Part shown: positions 10,401-20,658 of the stretch, piece by piece
Layout of the letters: every line of letters starts with the position of its first letter
How positions within the stretch are numbered: the first letter of the stretch is position 1
Assembly (NCBI RefSeq): GCF_030035675.1
Contig: NC_084482.1
Coordinates: forward strand, 228,600,943 to 228,664,942
Direction: 5' to 3'
Length of the DNA: 64,000 bases
Origin: Rhineura floridana
Taxonomy: Eukaryota; Chordata; Lepidosauria; Squamata; Rhineuridae
The notes under the pieces: generated by a model
Told to the model about the DNA's origin: nothing
What the model saw: the letters and a program-made list of their open reading frames with translations, nothing else
Database searches by the model: none
Made by a program: the position numbers and the translations under genes

Positions 10401-13400
10401 AGATTCCTTATACATCCAAAATGCTCATCTAAGCTTGCATGTTTAGGGAGAGCAGTCATACAAATAGGCAGGTTACTGGTTGGAGATCCCTCTCAAGGAT
10501 CCTTGGGATTTGGAAGATACCAGGAAAAATATTGGGGCGTAAACAGTGGAGTTGTTTAAACATTTATTTCTTAAACACTTTTAGCTAAATGTATATAGTT
10601 GGCCGTACCACATAAGTCAGAATTATACAAGTTATATTGTGATATTTGTGAATCAAATGTTACATCACAATTAGTCAAAATCAAATAAGTTACATTTCTG
10701 TATCAGTACTTCATTATATCCAGAAAAAACTCAATTGTCTCACCCAATATGTGAGATGAACCTCAAACCTGCAACCAGTATCTTCGACCAGGCTAAAAAG
10801 CACTGGTGCAATGCCTTGGATTTCTTGCCTTTTTATAGCCCTCTGTGTTATCTGGAAGTATCATGTTTGCTTGCTACGTGGGCTACTCCAGGCAAGCCTC
10901 AGAAAAGTGTTAGTTGAATCTTGTCTCCCGGGTGGGGTAGCAAGAGGAAATTGGTTGTGCTGGCTGCGTGCTTAGATTCCTCCTGCTAGAGACGATCACT
11001 CGGCCGCCATCTAGAGGAAACACCTTCCCAACAGTCTTTTCTAAAAGTCAGCTGAACACACCCCGAGGAGCTTCACCCAGCTGTGGCTGGCTTTATTCCT
11101 GGCTACCTTTATCTCTTATTTATTTTTACACTTGGCAGATTGCTTAGAATGTGAAATGCAAGCCAAGATATGGGGGGGGGGGAAGAGCCCAAGTCTTGTC
11201 TAGGGGAATAAACCCTAGACTGCATTTTAGATCAGGAAGGGCATATGCCATATGGTATATACTGACTCATGGCAGGGGCGTCATTAGGCAGGGGCGGGGG
11301 GTGCAGACCGCACCTGGGTGGCACCGAGAGGGGGGTGACACCCAGAGCCGCGCCTAGCTCTCCTTTTCCTGGTGGCACCCACCACCAGGGCCAGTTTTAA
11401 AGGGCGGCCATGTTGGGCACTGGCCCGAACGCCCCAGAGCTACAGGAGCCCCTGAGGGGCTCTTCGAGCCCCTGAGGGGCTCTTCGGTCCCCTTCTGTGA
11501 TCTGTGCACCCCCTGCACCCCCGCGCAGCCCCCCTACCTGTCTACCGTAGTCTTTACCATTGCCCTTAATTAAGATGGCGGCCACAGTTTCCCTAAGATA
11601 CTGAACCCGCTGCCGCCATCTTAGTTGATGGCAGAGATGTGCGTGTGTAGCAAGCACATGTGCCATCAACAAAGATGGCGGTAGAGGCTTCATTCCCCTT
11701 AGGGAAACTGCGGCCACCATCTTTATTAAGGGCAATGGTAAAGACTACTGTAGAGAGGTAGGGGGCTAAACGGGGGTGCAGGGAGGTTGCACGTACGTGC
11801 ATGCACGCACCCCCACCCACAGGGGACCAGGGCAAGCTGATGCGCAAAGCCCCCCGCATGCCTGGAGCCAGCCCTGGGTGACACCAACCCTGGTGACGCC
11901 ACTGACTCATGGCTTCCTCCAGAGAATCCTCGGAGGTGTAGTTAGTGCTGAGAGTTGCTAGGAGAGCCTCTGTTCCCCTCACAGAGCTTCAATCAAAGCA
12001 GCTGACTGTTAAACCGCTCTGGCCACTGAAGCTCTGTCAGGGGCATAGGAGACTCCTCTCAGCACCCTCTACAAACTACACTTCCCAGGATTCCTTGGGG
12101 AAAGCCATGACTGGATCAAGTGAAATCAACGTCTGGTGTGGGTGTGGCCCCCTGATTAGCCAAGCCCAGCAGCTGTGAGTTTGGCTTTTAGGACACTGAG
12201 AGTTGGTTCTTACCGAGCATGCCTGACATTATCATTGAGTTCCATGTAACATTTCTTAAATTAATTAAAGTTCAGCTAGGTTTTTTTTTTAAATTAAAAG
12301 TTCAGAACATGAAAATCAGAGTATGGGGCAAGGTCAGTAAGAGGATTACAAGTACTCCGTGAACATGGCTGATTTTTAATTAATTTCAACAGATTATGAG
12401 AAACCTGACAGAAAAAAAGTCTAAAAGGGGTCTGGTTTCCCCCCTCTCTTTTTACACTTTGAACTCTTGATTCTCTCTTGACTGTTTTGTGTATCGCCTT
12501 GAAAATTTAGAGAGTTGTTAAGCAAGTGTTTCTGAGTTCAGGACTAGAAGTTTTGTAAGGTTTTGTTTTGAAGTGAACTTATTTATTTTTTATTTTTTTA
12601 TTACATTTATACCCCACCTTTCTTTCCATGATAGAAACCCAAGGCGGCTTACATACAGTTCCCAGGCAGTCTCCCATCCAGGCACTGACCAGACCTGACC
12701 CTGCTTAGCTTCACCAGGGTGCTGGTCTCATGTGCCTTCAGACCATATCCTGGGAGCTTATGGGAAGCATCAGAATGGCATGGGGGTATTTCCAATTTAA
12801 CTTTGAGGAATGCAAAAGTTTGTGTCCTCCTTCTGCCAGGGTGACTCTGCCCTGCCCCTCTCTTTGGATGCCTAAATTGCATTTCAGAAAGCAAACCTGA
12901 AGTTTGAAATTATTGTAATGCTAGAAATTTGGGGACCGAAGGAAAATTTCATTTGGCGGGCAGAATTATCATTTGGGGGGCAGAATTATCATATGGGGGG
13001 CAATGCCCTCATTTGCCCCCCTGTCGTTTCCCCCTTTCCTGCCTCCCCTCCCCTGACCCCCCTCCCCTTCCCATTCTTCATCTGGTTCCAGGTGCGGAGG
13101 GAGGGGGCAGAGCCAAGGGGGTGGGGTGGGGGAGCTTCCGGAAGGGGACAGCCTTCGCCCCCCACTTTTGGGTCTCCCCATCCCCTTCTAGACTCACTCA
13201 GCGTCCTGCTCGCATGAAGGGCGTGCCGACCTTTCCCCAGTTGCGCGGGCGGCAGAAGCGCCAGGTGTCCCCCGCCTCCCCCACTTACTCTTCCTGCGGG
13301 AGGAGAAGCCCTCCGCGAGGATGCCGCAGTCGTGCCGGCAGAAGCAGAAACGCCACCCCGTCGCCTCGCCTCCCTCCTGCGCTGCCGCTGCTCTGGCCGA

Positions 13401-16400
13401 CCCCCAACTGCCCCCCCTCCCGGGCTCACCGCGGCGGGCGTGGGCGAAGGGCGCGTGGATCGCGTAGTTGTGCCGGCAGAAGACCTCCACGTTGGCCATC
13501 TCGGTGCGCAGGACATCCTTGTCCTTGTTCCAGGCTTCGAATTCGGGCTCGCCCAGCTCAGCCACGGCCACGACCCTCCCTCGGTCGCTGTCGAAGTAAA
13601 AGAGCTCCTGCCGGCCCCAGAAGTAGCGGTCCAGGTAGCGGATGCGCTGCAGCGTCCCGTTGGCGGAGGAGGCGGAGAAGTGGCACTCGCCCTTGTTCTG
13701 GAAGAGGAAATGCTCTGGGGGGGGAGAGATGGGGAGGGGGTCAGGCGGGGGCAGAGGCAGCTGTTCTCCTGGCGAGGCGGAGGAAGGGCCGGAGGGGCGA
13801 GGCGAGGGCCGGCCGGAGGGGCACGTCCCTCGGGAGGGATCCTTCCGCTCCCCCCTCTAGAAAAGTCTCTTTTCCAGCAAGTGAGAAGAGCCCGTCGGGA
13901 TCCAGGACTGCGGGGGGGGGGGGGAGAACAGCGCTTCCTTTCTTTCCTTTCTTAAAAAAAAAGTATTAAATTCCGGTTTCTACCTTTGCCTACAATAAGT
14001 GCTCCCCAACAAGGCAAAAAAGGAGAAATGCAAAGGGAACAAAAGTACGAAATATTCTAGAAGAAGGTTGATTGCTGTCACACGACTTGGGTTAGGAAAA
14101 ACTCATGTTGCGGAAACCTTGAGGGGGGAAGTATGGAAAAAATGGAATATTTTTTAAAAAACTTTGATTTTTCTCAGGCTGCCATCTACGCTGGGGTTTG
14201 CCGTTTTCCCCTTTTTGAGCAATACGTATTTTTACCACTGGGAGCAAAGTTGCTAGAAATGGGGCCTCCACTTTTGTAACTCCCCCACGGAGAATCGCTC
14301 AGACATTTCTTGACATTGTTTTCCCTGTCATTTCCTTTATGAAACTGTTTTCCAGAAGGGTTTTACTTTGGCACAGCTCCAGAAAACATGAACAAAGTCT
14401 TCTACATCTCCAACAGCACAACTTTGGATAAAACTTTTGCTTAGCCTGGGTGGTGTTAAGCACTATTGGTCAATTGCTTTAAAGAGCTTTCCTTTCAGAT
14501 TCGGACTTGATAATGCAATTGGGATGTTCTTAAATAGCCAACTCTGCTCTTCTTCTGAGGTGGGCAAATGAAATTTCTCTAAATATGAACTCCATTTCCT
14601 TTGGTATGTTGGGTGTAACTGTTGTATTTTCAGTAAGGAGAGAATCTGAAATATTTTACCAACAGCTGTCCTTTTCTCCGGCTAAATTAAGAAAATTTCA
14701 AAGATAGTAGATGAACGTGGAACTCTGTAGCTTGTGTTGATCTCCTATGTGTCTTACTTGTAAAAACTGAAAAAATGGAGGTCTCTCGTTATTCAAAATT
14801 GCAACCACGTTTACATAGAAAGTGATTGATCCTTGTTTAAACCAGTTGCTTCAGTAAAGTATTTTTCCCCATAGGTGATGAGCAGTGCCGGATTTAGACT
14901 TGGTGAGGCCCTAAGCTATATAAAGCTTGGAGGCCCTTTCTTAAAAAATTACACCAGATATATATATATATTCAGTACACATAAAATTTTAAAAGCCCCC
15001 CACAAAAATTCTGAATTCTTTTGAGGCCCCAGCAGTGTCATTGAAGAGCACCTTCAGAAGGCCATAGCTGAAGAAGTCACCCATAGGTCTGCACTTGAGA
15101 TGGGCAAGGTGGTCTACTGTCTTCCTCATTGTGCAGTCATCTGGGAGGATGAGGCTACCACAAAACAGAGTAGTGTTTGATGCCTCGTCCCATGAAAGGG
15201 GGTGTCCATCACTTAATGACTGTTTACTAAGTGGACCCAGTCTGAACCCAGATTTGTTTGGTCTTCTAATCAGGTTCCATCAGTACAAGGTAGCTGTCAC
15301 TGCAGAGATTGCAAAGGCTTTTCTTCAGACCTTAATAGCAAGTGAAAATCAGGATGCAGTAAGATTTTTGTATATGGAAGAACCACTAAACTTTGATCAA
15401 GAACCAGAACTAAAGATCCTGAGAATGACTCGAGTGTTATTTGGTTTATTGCTTTCTGCTTGCTGCTACCATATGACATCATTTGAAACAATATCAGAAG
15501 AAACATCTGCCAGATGCTTGATTAATGCCTGTATGTTGATGACTCATTGCCATGAAGGCCAGAGAATTGCTTTCAACACCTGGAATGGACCTCCGGAAGT
15601 GGAAGACCAGTTCTAAGGAACTTCAGACATTCTAGCAGAACAAGGAGAATGAACCCAACTTACAGCTGGAAGAACAAACTTTAGGACTTTCATCATTAAA
15701 GGTTTTAGGTCTGACATGGAAGACCGAGGCAGATGAGTTCATATTTGAGATTCATAACCTGCTATCCTATTTCAGTGACTCATACAACTACTGGAGATGA
15801 ACTCAGTAAAAGGTGGAAATATCGACAGACATTCATGAATCCGTTTTGGAAAAGATGGCGACAAGAATATCTATTGATCAGTTCATCGCAATGAAAGCTG
15901 AACTCACAGTAAATGACATAGTTTTGATTCATGAGGATAAAATGCGCAAATACAGGTGGAAGATTGGTAGAACTGAAGAAACGTTCCAAGGACGTGACAA
16001 TAGAGTCTGTGCATGTGCAGTTCGACTTCCATCTCGAGCGATTCTGAGAATGCCAATGCAACTATTATATCCATTAGAACTTGAAGAAGAGGATGAGCTT
16101 GCATGAAGTTCATTGGGCCAGAGGATGCTGAAATTGTTTGTGGTCTCTTTAAGGGGAATGTTTTGGGTGTAACACAAAGAGAAGCCTCAAGGGGTATCTT
16201 TTTATGAAACTCCTATTGAATAGTATGAAAAGTGAAAGCAACTAGGTTTCCCCGCCTCTTTCTCTCTCCTTTTTCCTCACAGTTTGTGGAAGCAGAGCTT
16301 AGTTTTGTTATAAGCCAAGTCTGTCAATTAATCAATATAATCAGTGTTAAAGAAGTCAAGCCTCCAAGGACCAGTTTTCCTGTTAAGAAGGCCTTAGCAG

Positions 16401-19400
16401 CTTTTAGAATATTGTATACCTGTAACCTATCAAAAGTATTTTCAATGGCTGGTTCTGGTTGTGTTAAAGCTAATGCTGTATCATCTGCATATAACACTAT
16501 TTTAAATTCCTCACCGCCATTTTAGGATTTTGTTATTTGCTGATTATTTCTTATTAAAATTGCTAAAGGTTCCAAAAAATAGCGAATAATAATGGTGAGA
16601 GTGGACATCCTTGGTGAATATCTCGCTCCTGCAAGATAGGTGTTGATACCTGATTGTTAACAAATACTTTTGCAGTGGGTTTTTGATATAATAAATCTAT
16701 CCAAGATTTGGAAGTTCCTCCCAAGTTCTTTTTTTGAAGAGTTCTAACCAGAAATGACCATTCCACCCTATCAAATGCTTTCTCTGCATCTAAAAACATA
16801 AATACATTCTATGCAATCAACTAGTTTTTTGACATTATGTTGTAATTTCCTGTTTTTTCTGAATCCTGTTTGGTCTGGTTTAATATAATTTGGTATGATG
16901 CTATTAAGCACTTTTGCTATAACGGAAGTCCAAATGTTTGCATCTTGGGTCAGAAGCGACATTGGCTGATAGGCAAGCCAGGGTCTTTCTCTGGCTTTGG
17001 TATAACTTCTGATACGTTTGTCTCTAGGCTTCTTAGGTCTTGTTCTGTGACTTTGGGCATGTGAGAGGAAAGAGGAAATTTCCAGTACAGGAAAGCTCTT
17101 TCTAACTCAGGTTTTATTTTACATGTTAGTTTTCAACAAATTAAGAAAATCAACCTGCACTCCATTACCCCCATGGAGAGATAGTGTAGCACAGTGGTTA
17201 GAGAGCTGAATAGCGACCTGGGAGTCCCAGGTTCAAATCTCCCATACTAAGTGGTCTTATTTATTTATTTATATTTATTTATTAAACTTTTATACCGCCC
17301 GACTAGCAGAAGCTCTCTGGGCGGTGAACTACAAAAAATACTAAGATACACAATATAATACAATAAAAACATATAACAATAAAACAGTCTAAAATCAATT
17401 ACAACAAATGAAAAACCAATAGCTTAAGTTAAAATGCATTGGGAAAGAGGAAGGTTTTAACTTGGCGCCAAAAGGATAGCAGTGTCGGCGCCAAGCGTAC
17501 CTCCTCGGGGAGACTGTTCCACAGTTCGGGGGCCACTACTGAGAAGGCCCTAGATCTTGTCACCACCCTCCGGGCCTCTCCATGAGTCGGAACCCGGAGG
17601 GCCTTCAAAGCAGACCGCAGTGAGCAGGTGGGTTCATATCGGGAGATGCGTTCCAACAGATATCGTGGTCCCATGCTGTATAAGGCTTTATAGGTTAATA
17701 CCAACACTTTGAATCTGGCCCGGAAGCATACTGGCAGCCAGTGCAAGCGTGCCAGAACAGGTGTTATGTGATTGGACCGCTTGGTCCTTGTCAACAATCT
17801 GGCAGCCGCATTTTGTACTAGCTGCAGCTTCTGAACTGTCTTCAAAGGCAGCCCAACATAGAGCGCATTAACGTGAGGTTACCAGAGCATGTACCGCCTC
17901 TCAGCCTAACTTACCCCACAGGGTTGTTGTGATGACAAAATGGGGGAGGGGCAGACCCATGTACACCCCCTTCAGCTCTTGGGAGGAAAGTAGGGGGTAT
18001 TAATGTAAACATATATCAATATAGGAGGGGGAATGCTGTCATTGAGAGAGAGTGGCTTGTGACAAGGTAGTCCAGAGTAAGAGGTAGCAGGTGAGTCTGG
18101 TTTGGAACCTCCCAACCCCAAATTTCCCAGGCAGGACACACTCCGGTTCCAGCAAAGGTCATTCTGCTCAGATGCCCCCCCCAGGAGATTTGGAGGGGCA
18201 ACAGCATCTGGCCCGGCTTCCCCCCACCCTTTTTGCTTCTCTCCCAACCCACAGGAGAGTTCTGGGGAACTTCAAGGCTTCCTCAGAGATAGGTCAAGAT
18301 GAACTATTTGATGGGGGCGGACCAGACACATAGGTGGGGTAGGGGACCCCTGACCCCCTAAAATGTTTCTGGCTGCCCTAAATATTTTTCCAAAAAATAA
18401 ATAATGAAATTTATTTCAGAAAATAATTCCGGACACTACTTTTTTGTGTACCCCCTTGAACCTTTAGGCTGGCTCCATGCCTGGTGGGAACAAAGACTGC
18501 CTCAGAAAGGGGTGGGTTTCCTTCCTTTACAGCTTTTGAAGCGGAGGCTGGATTACCCCTCCCCCTGGGATGCTGGAGCAGTGGATTCCCTGCAGTATCT
18601 GTGGGTTGGACTGGATGACCTTTGAAGTCCCTTTCAGGACTGAAAGAGGAATAAAAGTGACCCTCTCTCTTCCAGGGCAGCTTCTGAGTAAAGGGGGGAG
18701 CTTTAAGCCTGTGGTTGATGATTGTGAATAAGGCCTGTGGGGCAACTGTGGAAGTCTGGAGGAAGGTGTGGGGGAGCCCGGAGGGGGAGGGACAAGTGGG
18801 TTGGGTGGGAATGTGAGGCTGCAGGGCCCTTGCTCAGAGACTGGAGCACCTGCTCTGTATGCAGTGGGTCCCTGGTTCAGAGGGATCTCTGGGAAGGAGG
18901 ACCCTTCTCTACCGTAGACCATGGGTAGGCAGTCCTGAGCTAGGCAGGCAGACGGCTTGACTCCTATGACCCCAAGTGAATATGGGGGGGGCTTAGGTGA
19001 TTAGGGGTGGGATTCCGGGGTGGGGAAATAGGGACGGAGTCTGCCTAAAGGTTCACTGGGGCAGGGTTTTTTTGTAATAAACTTAGTTGCTTTTTGTGGA
19101 AAACAATAGCAGGGAAGGGGCACCGTAGGCCTCCCCCTCCGCTATGGGTCAGGGGGAGGTTGATGAAGGGAGTCAGGTTCAGGTCCCTTGAAGTGGGGAG
19201 GGCGCTGCCCCACTTTCACTCATTACTGAGAAGGGGCAAGAGGAAGACGTTGGGAGATTACAGAGATTCATTTTATGGAGTTGCTAATTTGTTATGGTGC
19301 ATCTCTTTGTGGGACCCTTTGGCCGCGAAGGGAGGATCGCTCTGCCCTCGGCTCTCCTGTCCTGGGAGGGTCCTGGGGGCTTTTTAAGGGGGCAATATTG

Positions 19401-19762
19401 GGGCTTACTGGTAAGCCACCTTGGAAGGATTTATAGCCTGAATGGCGAGATATAAATAATTGCAATAAATGAACAAATAAACAAATAACTCTCCTTCCCA
19501 CCCCAAAAATACCCGAGCTGCTGTTTCTGAGTGGGAGGAGGACGCTGCCCCCCTCCTCCTCCAGCCCCAGCAGGAGCCCCTTTGCTGCTGCCCCACTGAT
19601 GGGGGGTCTCTGGAAGGACTTTCTCTTACTCCCCCCCACCTGGGATCTCTGCTCACCTGGCGGCTCCTCCACGCCCAGCACCTCCGGAGGGGAGACCAGC
19701 ACCGCCAGCACTGCCGCCCCAAGGAGGACCCCCAAGTCCAATCCGCAGGAGCCCCCCATCAT
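7385..19762 (-). CDS. MHC class II beta chain (five exons recognised, last exon unresolved)
   Basis: The membrane-anchored beta chain pairs with an alpha chain to present peptides to CD4 T cells. Recognised exons, 5' to 3' on the minus strand, are 19657-19762 (signal), 13430-13714 (beta1), 8383-8661 (beta2), 8104-8214 (TM) and 7385-7408 (cytoplasmic). All junctions are phase 1 with GT/AG, as in other vertebrate beta genes. The five exons give about 270 residues, close to the family's usual length. The last exon is uncertain. One acceptor near 7290 would give a short tail ending GGGFN and a stop; another at 7298 leads into a longer frame. Intron 1 is ~5.9 kb and intron 2 ~4.8 kb, both full of repeats. 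The gene lies head to head with the alpha gene. Classical peptide-contact residues are intact, so a classical rather than DM-like gene is likely. Confidence 0.93.
8104..8214 (-). CDS. Class II beta exon 4 (connecting peptide, TM)
   Basis: Exactly 111 nt, the usual size for this exon. It encodes a short connecting peptide (PQSDSTKSKM), a TM segment with the GxxxG-like pattern GIVGIVLGLVFVATGL, and basic KNKK. The donor is G|GTGATG. Confidence 0.95.
8383..8661 (-). CDS. Class II beta exon 3 (beta2 Ig domain)
   Basis: 279 nt, AG/GT bounded, phase 1 at both ends. It encodes VQPKVKITPTED, then an Ig C1 fold with Cys in LLICTVAGFFPP and YACQVDH, the WFRNGKEE strand, and GDWTFQIQVML. The family is unmistakable. 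The second copy at 44814-45092 differs at about five residues. Confidence 0.97.
8735..8768 (+). repeat. (GGGA)n microsatellite in beta intron 2
   Basis: About eight tandem GGGA units lie 70 bp from the beta2 acceptor. Copy 2 has a shorter run near 45173-45192. Simple repeats beside this exon are common in class II beta genes. Confidence 0.9.
9482..10158 (-). mobile_element. Solo LTR (fossil LTR element)
   Basis: A 677 bp sequence with TG...CA ends (tgtgatg ... catcaca), flanked by the 5 bp duplication ACTAC. The paralogous position in copy A (around 49-57) shows the unoccupied site. On the minus strand it has a TATAAAAG-like box and a later AATAAA, so it probably reads leftward. No internal coding region accompanies it. 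Family (ERV or Gypsy type) is not resolved. It is younger than the block duplication. Confidence 0.8.
10131..10410. repeat. 140 bp tandem duplication
   Basis: 10131-10270 and 10271-10410 appear identical by eye. Each unit contains the last ~28 bp of the LTR plus the adjoining flank-block sequence. It may be a real recent duplication or an assembly artefact. Confidence 0.9.
11273..11904. mobile_element. Non-autonomous hAT element with 8 bp TSD
   Basis: It is bounded by ACTCATGG at 11265-11272 and 11905-11912. Its ends are inverted: 'caggggcgtcattag' at the left, and the complement of the right end reads 'cagtggcgtcaccag'. The 632 bp interior has no transposase. It contains a large hairpin with arms near 11534-11597 and 11698-11764, and a second smaller palindrome inside. 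Copy A at about 957-985 shows the empty site with a single ACTCATGG. Related termini occur at 53098, 56795-56856 and 61532. Confidence 0.9.
11909..12115. mobile_element. Palindromic MITE
   Basis: The left arm 'catggcttcctccagagaat' and the region up to 'cacagagctt' is the inverse of 'aagctctgtcaggggcatag' through 'cttggggaaagccatg'. The two halves therefore form long imperfect inverted repeats. A shorter version sits in copy A (about 975-1140). It has no coding capacity. Confidence 0.7.
12590..12750 (-). mobile_element. 5S-rRNA-derived SINE (SINE3 type)
   Basis: On the minus strand it reads 'gaagctaagcagggtcaggt' and 'tggatgggagactgcctggg', matching the internal control region and 3' part of vertebrate 5S rRNA. 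It then passes into an L2-like tail ('gtaagccgccttgggtttct', 'ggtggggtataaatgtaata'). The tail and mutations rule out a functional 5S gene. Confidence 0.85.
12956..13003 (+). repeat. Short ~20 bp tandem repeat
   Basis: 'gggcagaattatcat' recurs at a spacing of about 20 bp, with a third degraded unit (ggggcaatgccctcat). It lies upstream of the CpG-rich beta1 region. Confidence 0.7.
13430..13714 (-). CDS. Class II beta exon 2 (beta1 peptide-binding domain)
   Basis: 285 nt, bounded by AG and GTGAGC. It encodes a beta1 domain with the disulfide pair in GECHF and VFCRHNY, an N-glycosylation site (NGT), FYFDSD, and the helix FEAWNKDKDVLRTEMANVEV. The W, H and N that align with beta W61, H81 and N82 (peptide backbone contacts) are all kept. 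Counted against human DRB it is five codons longer, in the first two strands around the glycan site (CHFSASSANGTLQ where DRB has CHFFNGTE). The exon sits in a CpG-rich stretch (about 13100-13900). Confidence 0.95.
14180..14875 (-). mobile_element. L1-group (Tx1-like) LINE, ORF2 C-terminal part
   Basis: The minus strand encodes SLPTSEEEQSWLFKNIPIAL, then LTPPRLSKS and VHVFWSCAKVKPFWKTV. This is the C-terminal zinc-knuckle region of L1-group ORF2, with several stops. It is probably the 3' part of the same copy whose RT lies at 16270-17065; the intervening DNA holds an LTR-element fossil. Confidence 0.65.
15056..16115 (+). mobile_element. BEL/Pao LTR retrotransposon fossil
   Basis: Two recognisable parts occur in order. 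The first, about 15090-15430, is reverse transcriptase related (RVVFDASS-type box, CPSLNDCL, LNPDLFG, AVTAEIAKAFLQ). The second, about 15810-16105, is a C-terminal integrase-associated DUF5641-like domain (VNDIVLIHED, GRDNRVCACAVRLPSR, LLYPLEL). The family assignment rests on both. It is broken, with several breaks, and no LTR is recognised. It looks old, and sits in beta intron 1. Confidence 0.8.
16270..17065 (-). mobile_element. L1-group (Tx1-like) LINE, RT fragment
   Basis: On the minus strand: RPW-LAYQPMSLLTQDANIW, KPDQTGFRKNR, FLDAEKAFDRVEWSFL, QGCPLSPLLF, then a YADD box (VLYADDTAL) near 16500. These are the RT palm motifs of the L1 group. Frameshifts and stops are frequent. It pairs with 14180-14875 as one interrupted copy. 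Confidence 0.8.
17173..18010 (+). mobile_element. CORE-SINE split by an L2 copy
   Basis: The head ('gtagcacagtggttagagag', 'cccaggttcaaatctccc') lies at 17173-17253. The tail ('cctctcagcctaactta', 'cacagggttgttgtgatgac') resumes at about 17880-18010. The L2 fragment 17255-17870 lies between, so the SINE is the older of the two. Confidence 0.75.
17255..17870 (-). mobile_element. L2-like LINE, 5'-truncated
   Basis: The minus strand encodes a 138-residue ORF2 C-terminus (TVQKLQLVQNAAARLLT, ITPVLARLHWLPV, FKVLVLTYKAL, APELWNSLPEEVRL, VKTFLF). A 3' UTR with 'ataccgcccgactagcagaa' and TTTA repeats follows. The frame is open to its natural end, so this is a fairly young copy. Confidence 0.9.
18011..19656. 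other. Beta intron 1, proximal part
   Basis: No exon is seen. A CR1 3'-end fragment lies at about 18480-18650 ('ggttggactggatgaccttt'). A possible tRNA-SINE scrap lies at 18835-18905. The remainder is unassigned. Confidence 0.5.
19657..19762 (-). CDS. Class II beta exon 1 (signal peptide)
   Basis: It starts with two adjacent ATGs (MMGGSCGLDL) and continues with a hydrophobic core (GVLLGAAVLAVLV), then SPPEVLGVEEPP. The donor is G|GTGAGC at 19656. The exon is 106 nt (35 codons plus one base), and the split codon joins to E at the start of exon 2. I chose the first ATG; the second is equally possible. Confidence 0.88.
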
Positions 19763-19853
19763 CTCGCAGCCGACTCCGCAGTGGGACTTTCTCCGCTCAG
19801 TCCCGGGAGAAACTCTGCCCAAGCCCCGCCCCTCCACCCTGGGGATTGGGCAG

Positions 19854-19925
19854 GGACCAATGGGGCTCCGATCCGAGGCGGCGTCATCGGTCGCCAGGCA
19901 GGGGAGACCAGAAAACGTCCCTTTC
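19854..19925 (-). promoter_or_regulatory. S-X-Y-like class II promoter module (beta side)
   Basis: Read on the minus strand from distal to proximal. An S/W-like box is 'agggacgttttctgg' (about 19909-19923). An X1-X2 box is 'cctggcgaccgatgacgcc' (19880-19898), close to CCTAGCAACAGATG followed by a TGACG half-site. A Y box is 'cccattggtcc' (about 19854-19864). Order, orientation and the ~17 bp X-to-Y gap fit the RFX/CREB/NF-Y enhanceosome recruited by CIITA. The Y box lies ~90 bp from the beta ATG. Confidence 0.8.
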
Positions 19926-20452
19926 AGGCACTTGTCAAGAAAAGGGCAAAACTGAGTTTTATTTGCGCTCTCTGCTCTTCCTACATTTGCGAGGTGTGCA
20001 ATTTCCCCCTTAGCTTACTCTGATGCATTCCTAATTATTTATTCCGCGTTCATAAATACGTTACTGGGAGCCTTGCAGACAACCTGACTGAAGGGTGGGC
20101 TAATCGGAGGCTGTGACCCATTTGCTAAGCGGCCCCTTATCGGAGCCCCCCCCCCCAGAGATCCCCTCCCAGCCTCCACTCCAGGAGCCACTTCGGGGTG
20201 GGGTGGGTGGAGTGCTTTTGCTCTGCCTTGTTTGTAAGACCTGCGTGGTTTACTCTAGAAGGGCAATGCGTGGCCCCCCAGCCCAAAGAAACAACTCTGC
20301 ATCCAGTCTTCCTGCTTTTAGTCTGCAGCCCTGGAGGAACCCCCCTTGGACCAGAGGGCAGAACCAGAGTCCCCCCTATAATCTCCCCCCATAACTTTCC
20401 CATCCTCTGGATTTCTCTCTGTCTCCCAGTGAAGCTCCTGCCCGAGGAGTTT

Positions 20453-20475
20453 CACTCGGCAACAGGCTGAGGTTC
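20453..20475 (+). promoter_or_regulatory. Weak X-box-like sequence (alpha side)
   Basis: 'ctcggcaacaggctgagg' resembles the X1 half-site core GCAACAG, ~190 bp before the alpha ATG. There is no CCAAT/ATTGG Y box at the expected spacing, so this is only a candidate. Confidence 0.25.
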
Positions 20476-20658
20476 CGAGGCGAGCCTCCCCTCCGCCAAG
20501 GCCACCCCCGGGCACCACCGCCCCACAGCCACTTTGGGGGCGGGCAGGCAGGCGGAGGGTGCAGGTGAAATCCTTTCTTTGACTTGCTCCGGAGACTCAT
20601 CACTCCCTCGCCCATTTCCATCCATCCCTCCCCTAGCCCGGGAAAAAGAGCTGCCGCG

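Larger units (their letters stand above)
9427..12112. repeat. Flanking duplication block, copy B
   Basis: This is the same sequence as copy A (1-1140), interrupted by a solo LTR (9482-10158), a 140 bp tandem duplication (10131-10410) and a hAT element (11273-11904). It lies within beta intron 2, between the beta2 and beta1 exons. Confidence 0.9.

Noticed and set aside
12650-12745. 5S rRNA gene
   Set aside because: Substituted in the promoter region and fused to a LINE-like tail; it is a SINE.
12929-13969. Long plus-strand open frame of 346 codons
   Set aside because: It is Pro/Arg/Gly-rich and lies antisense to the CpG-rich beta1 exon; a composition artefact.
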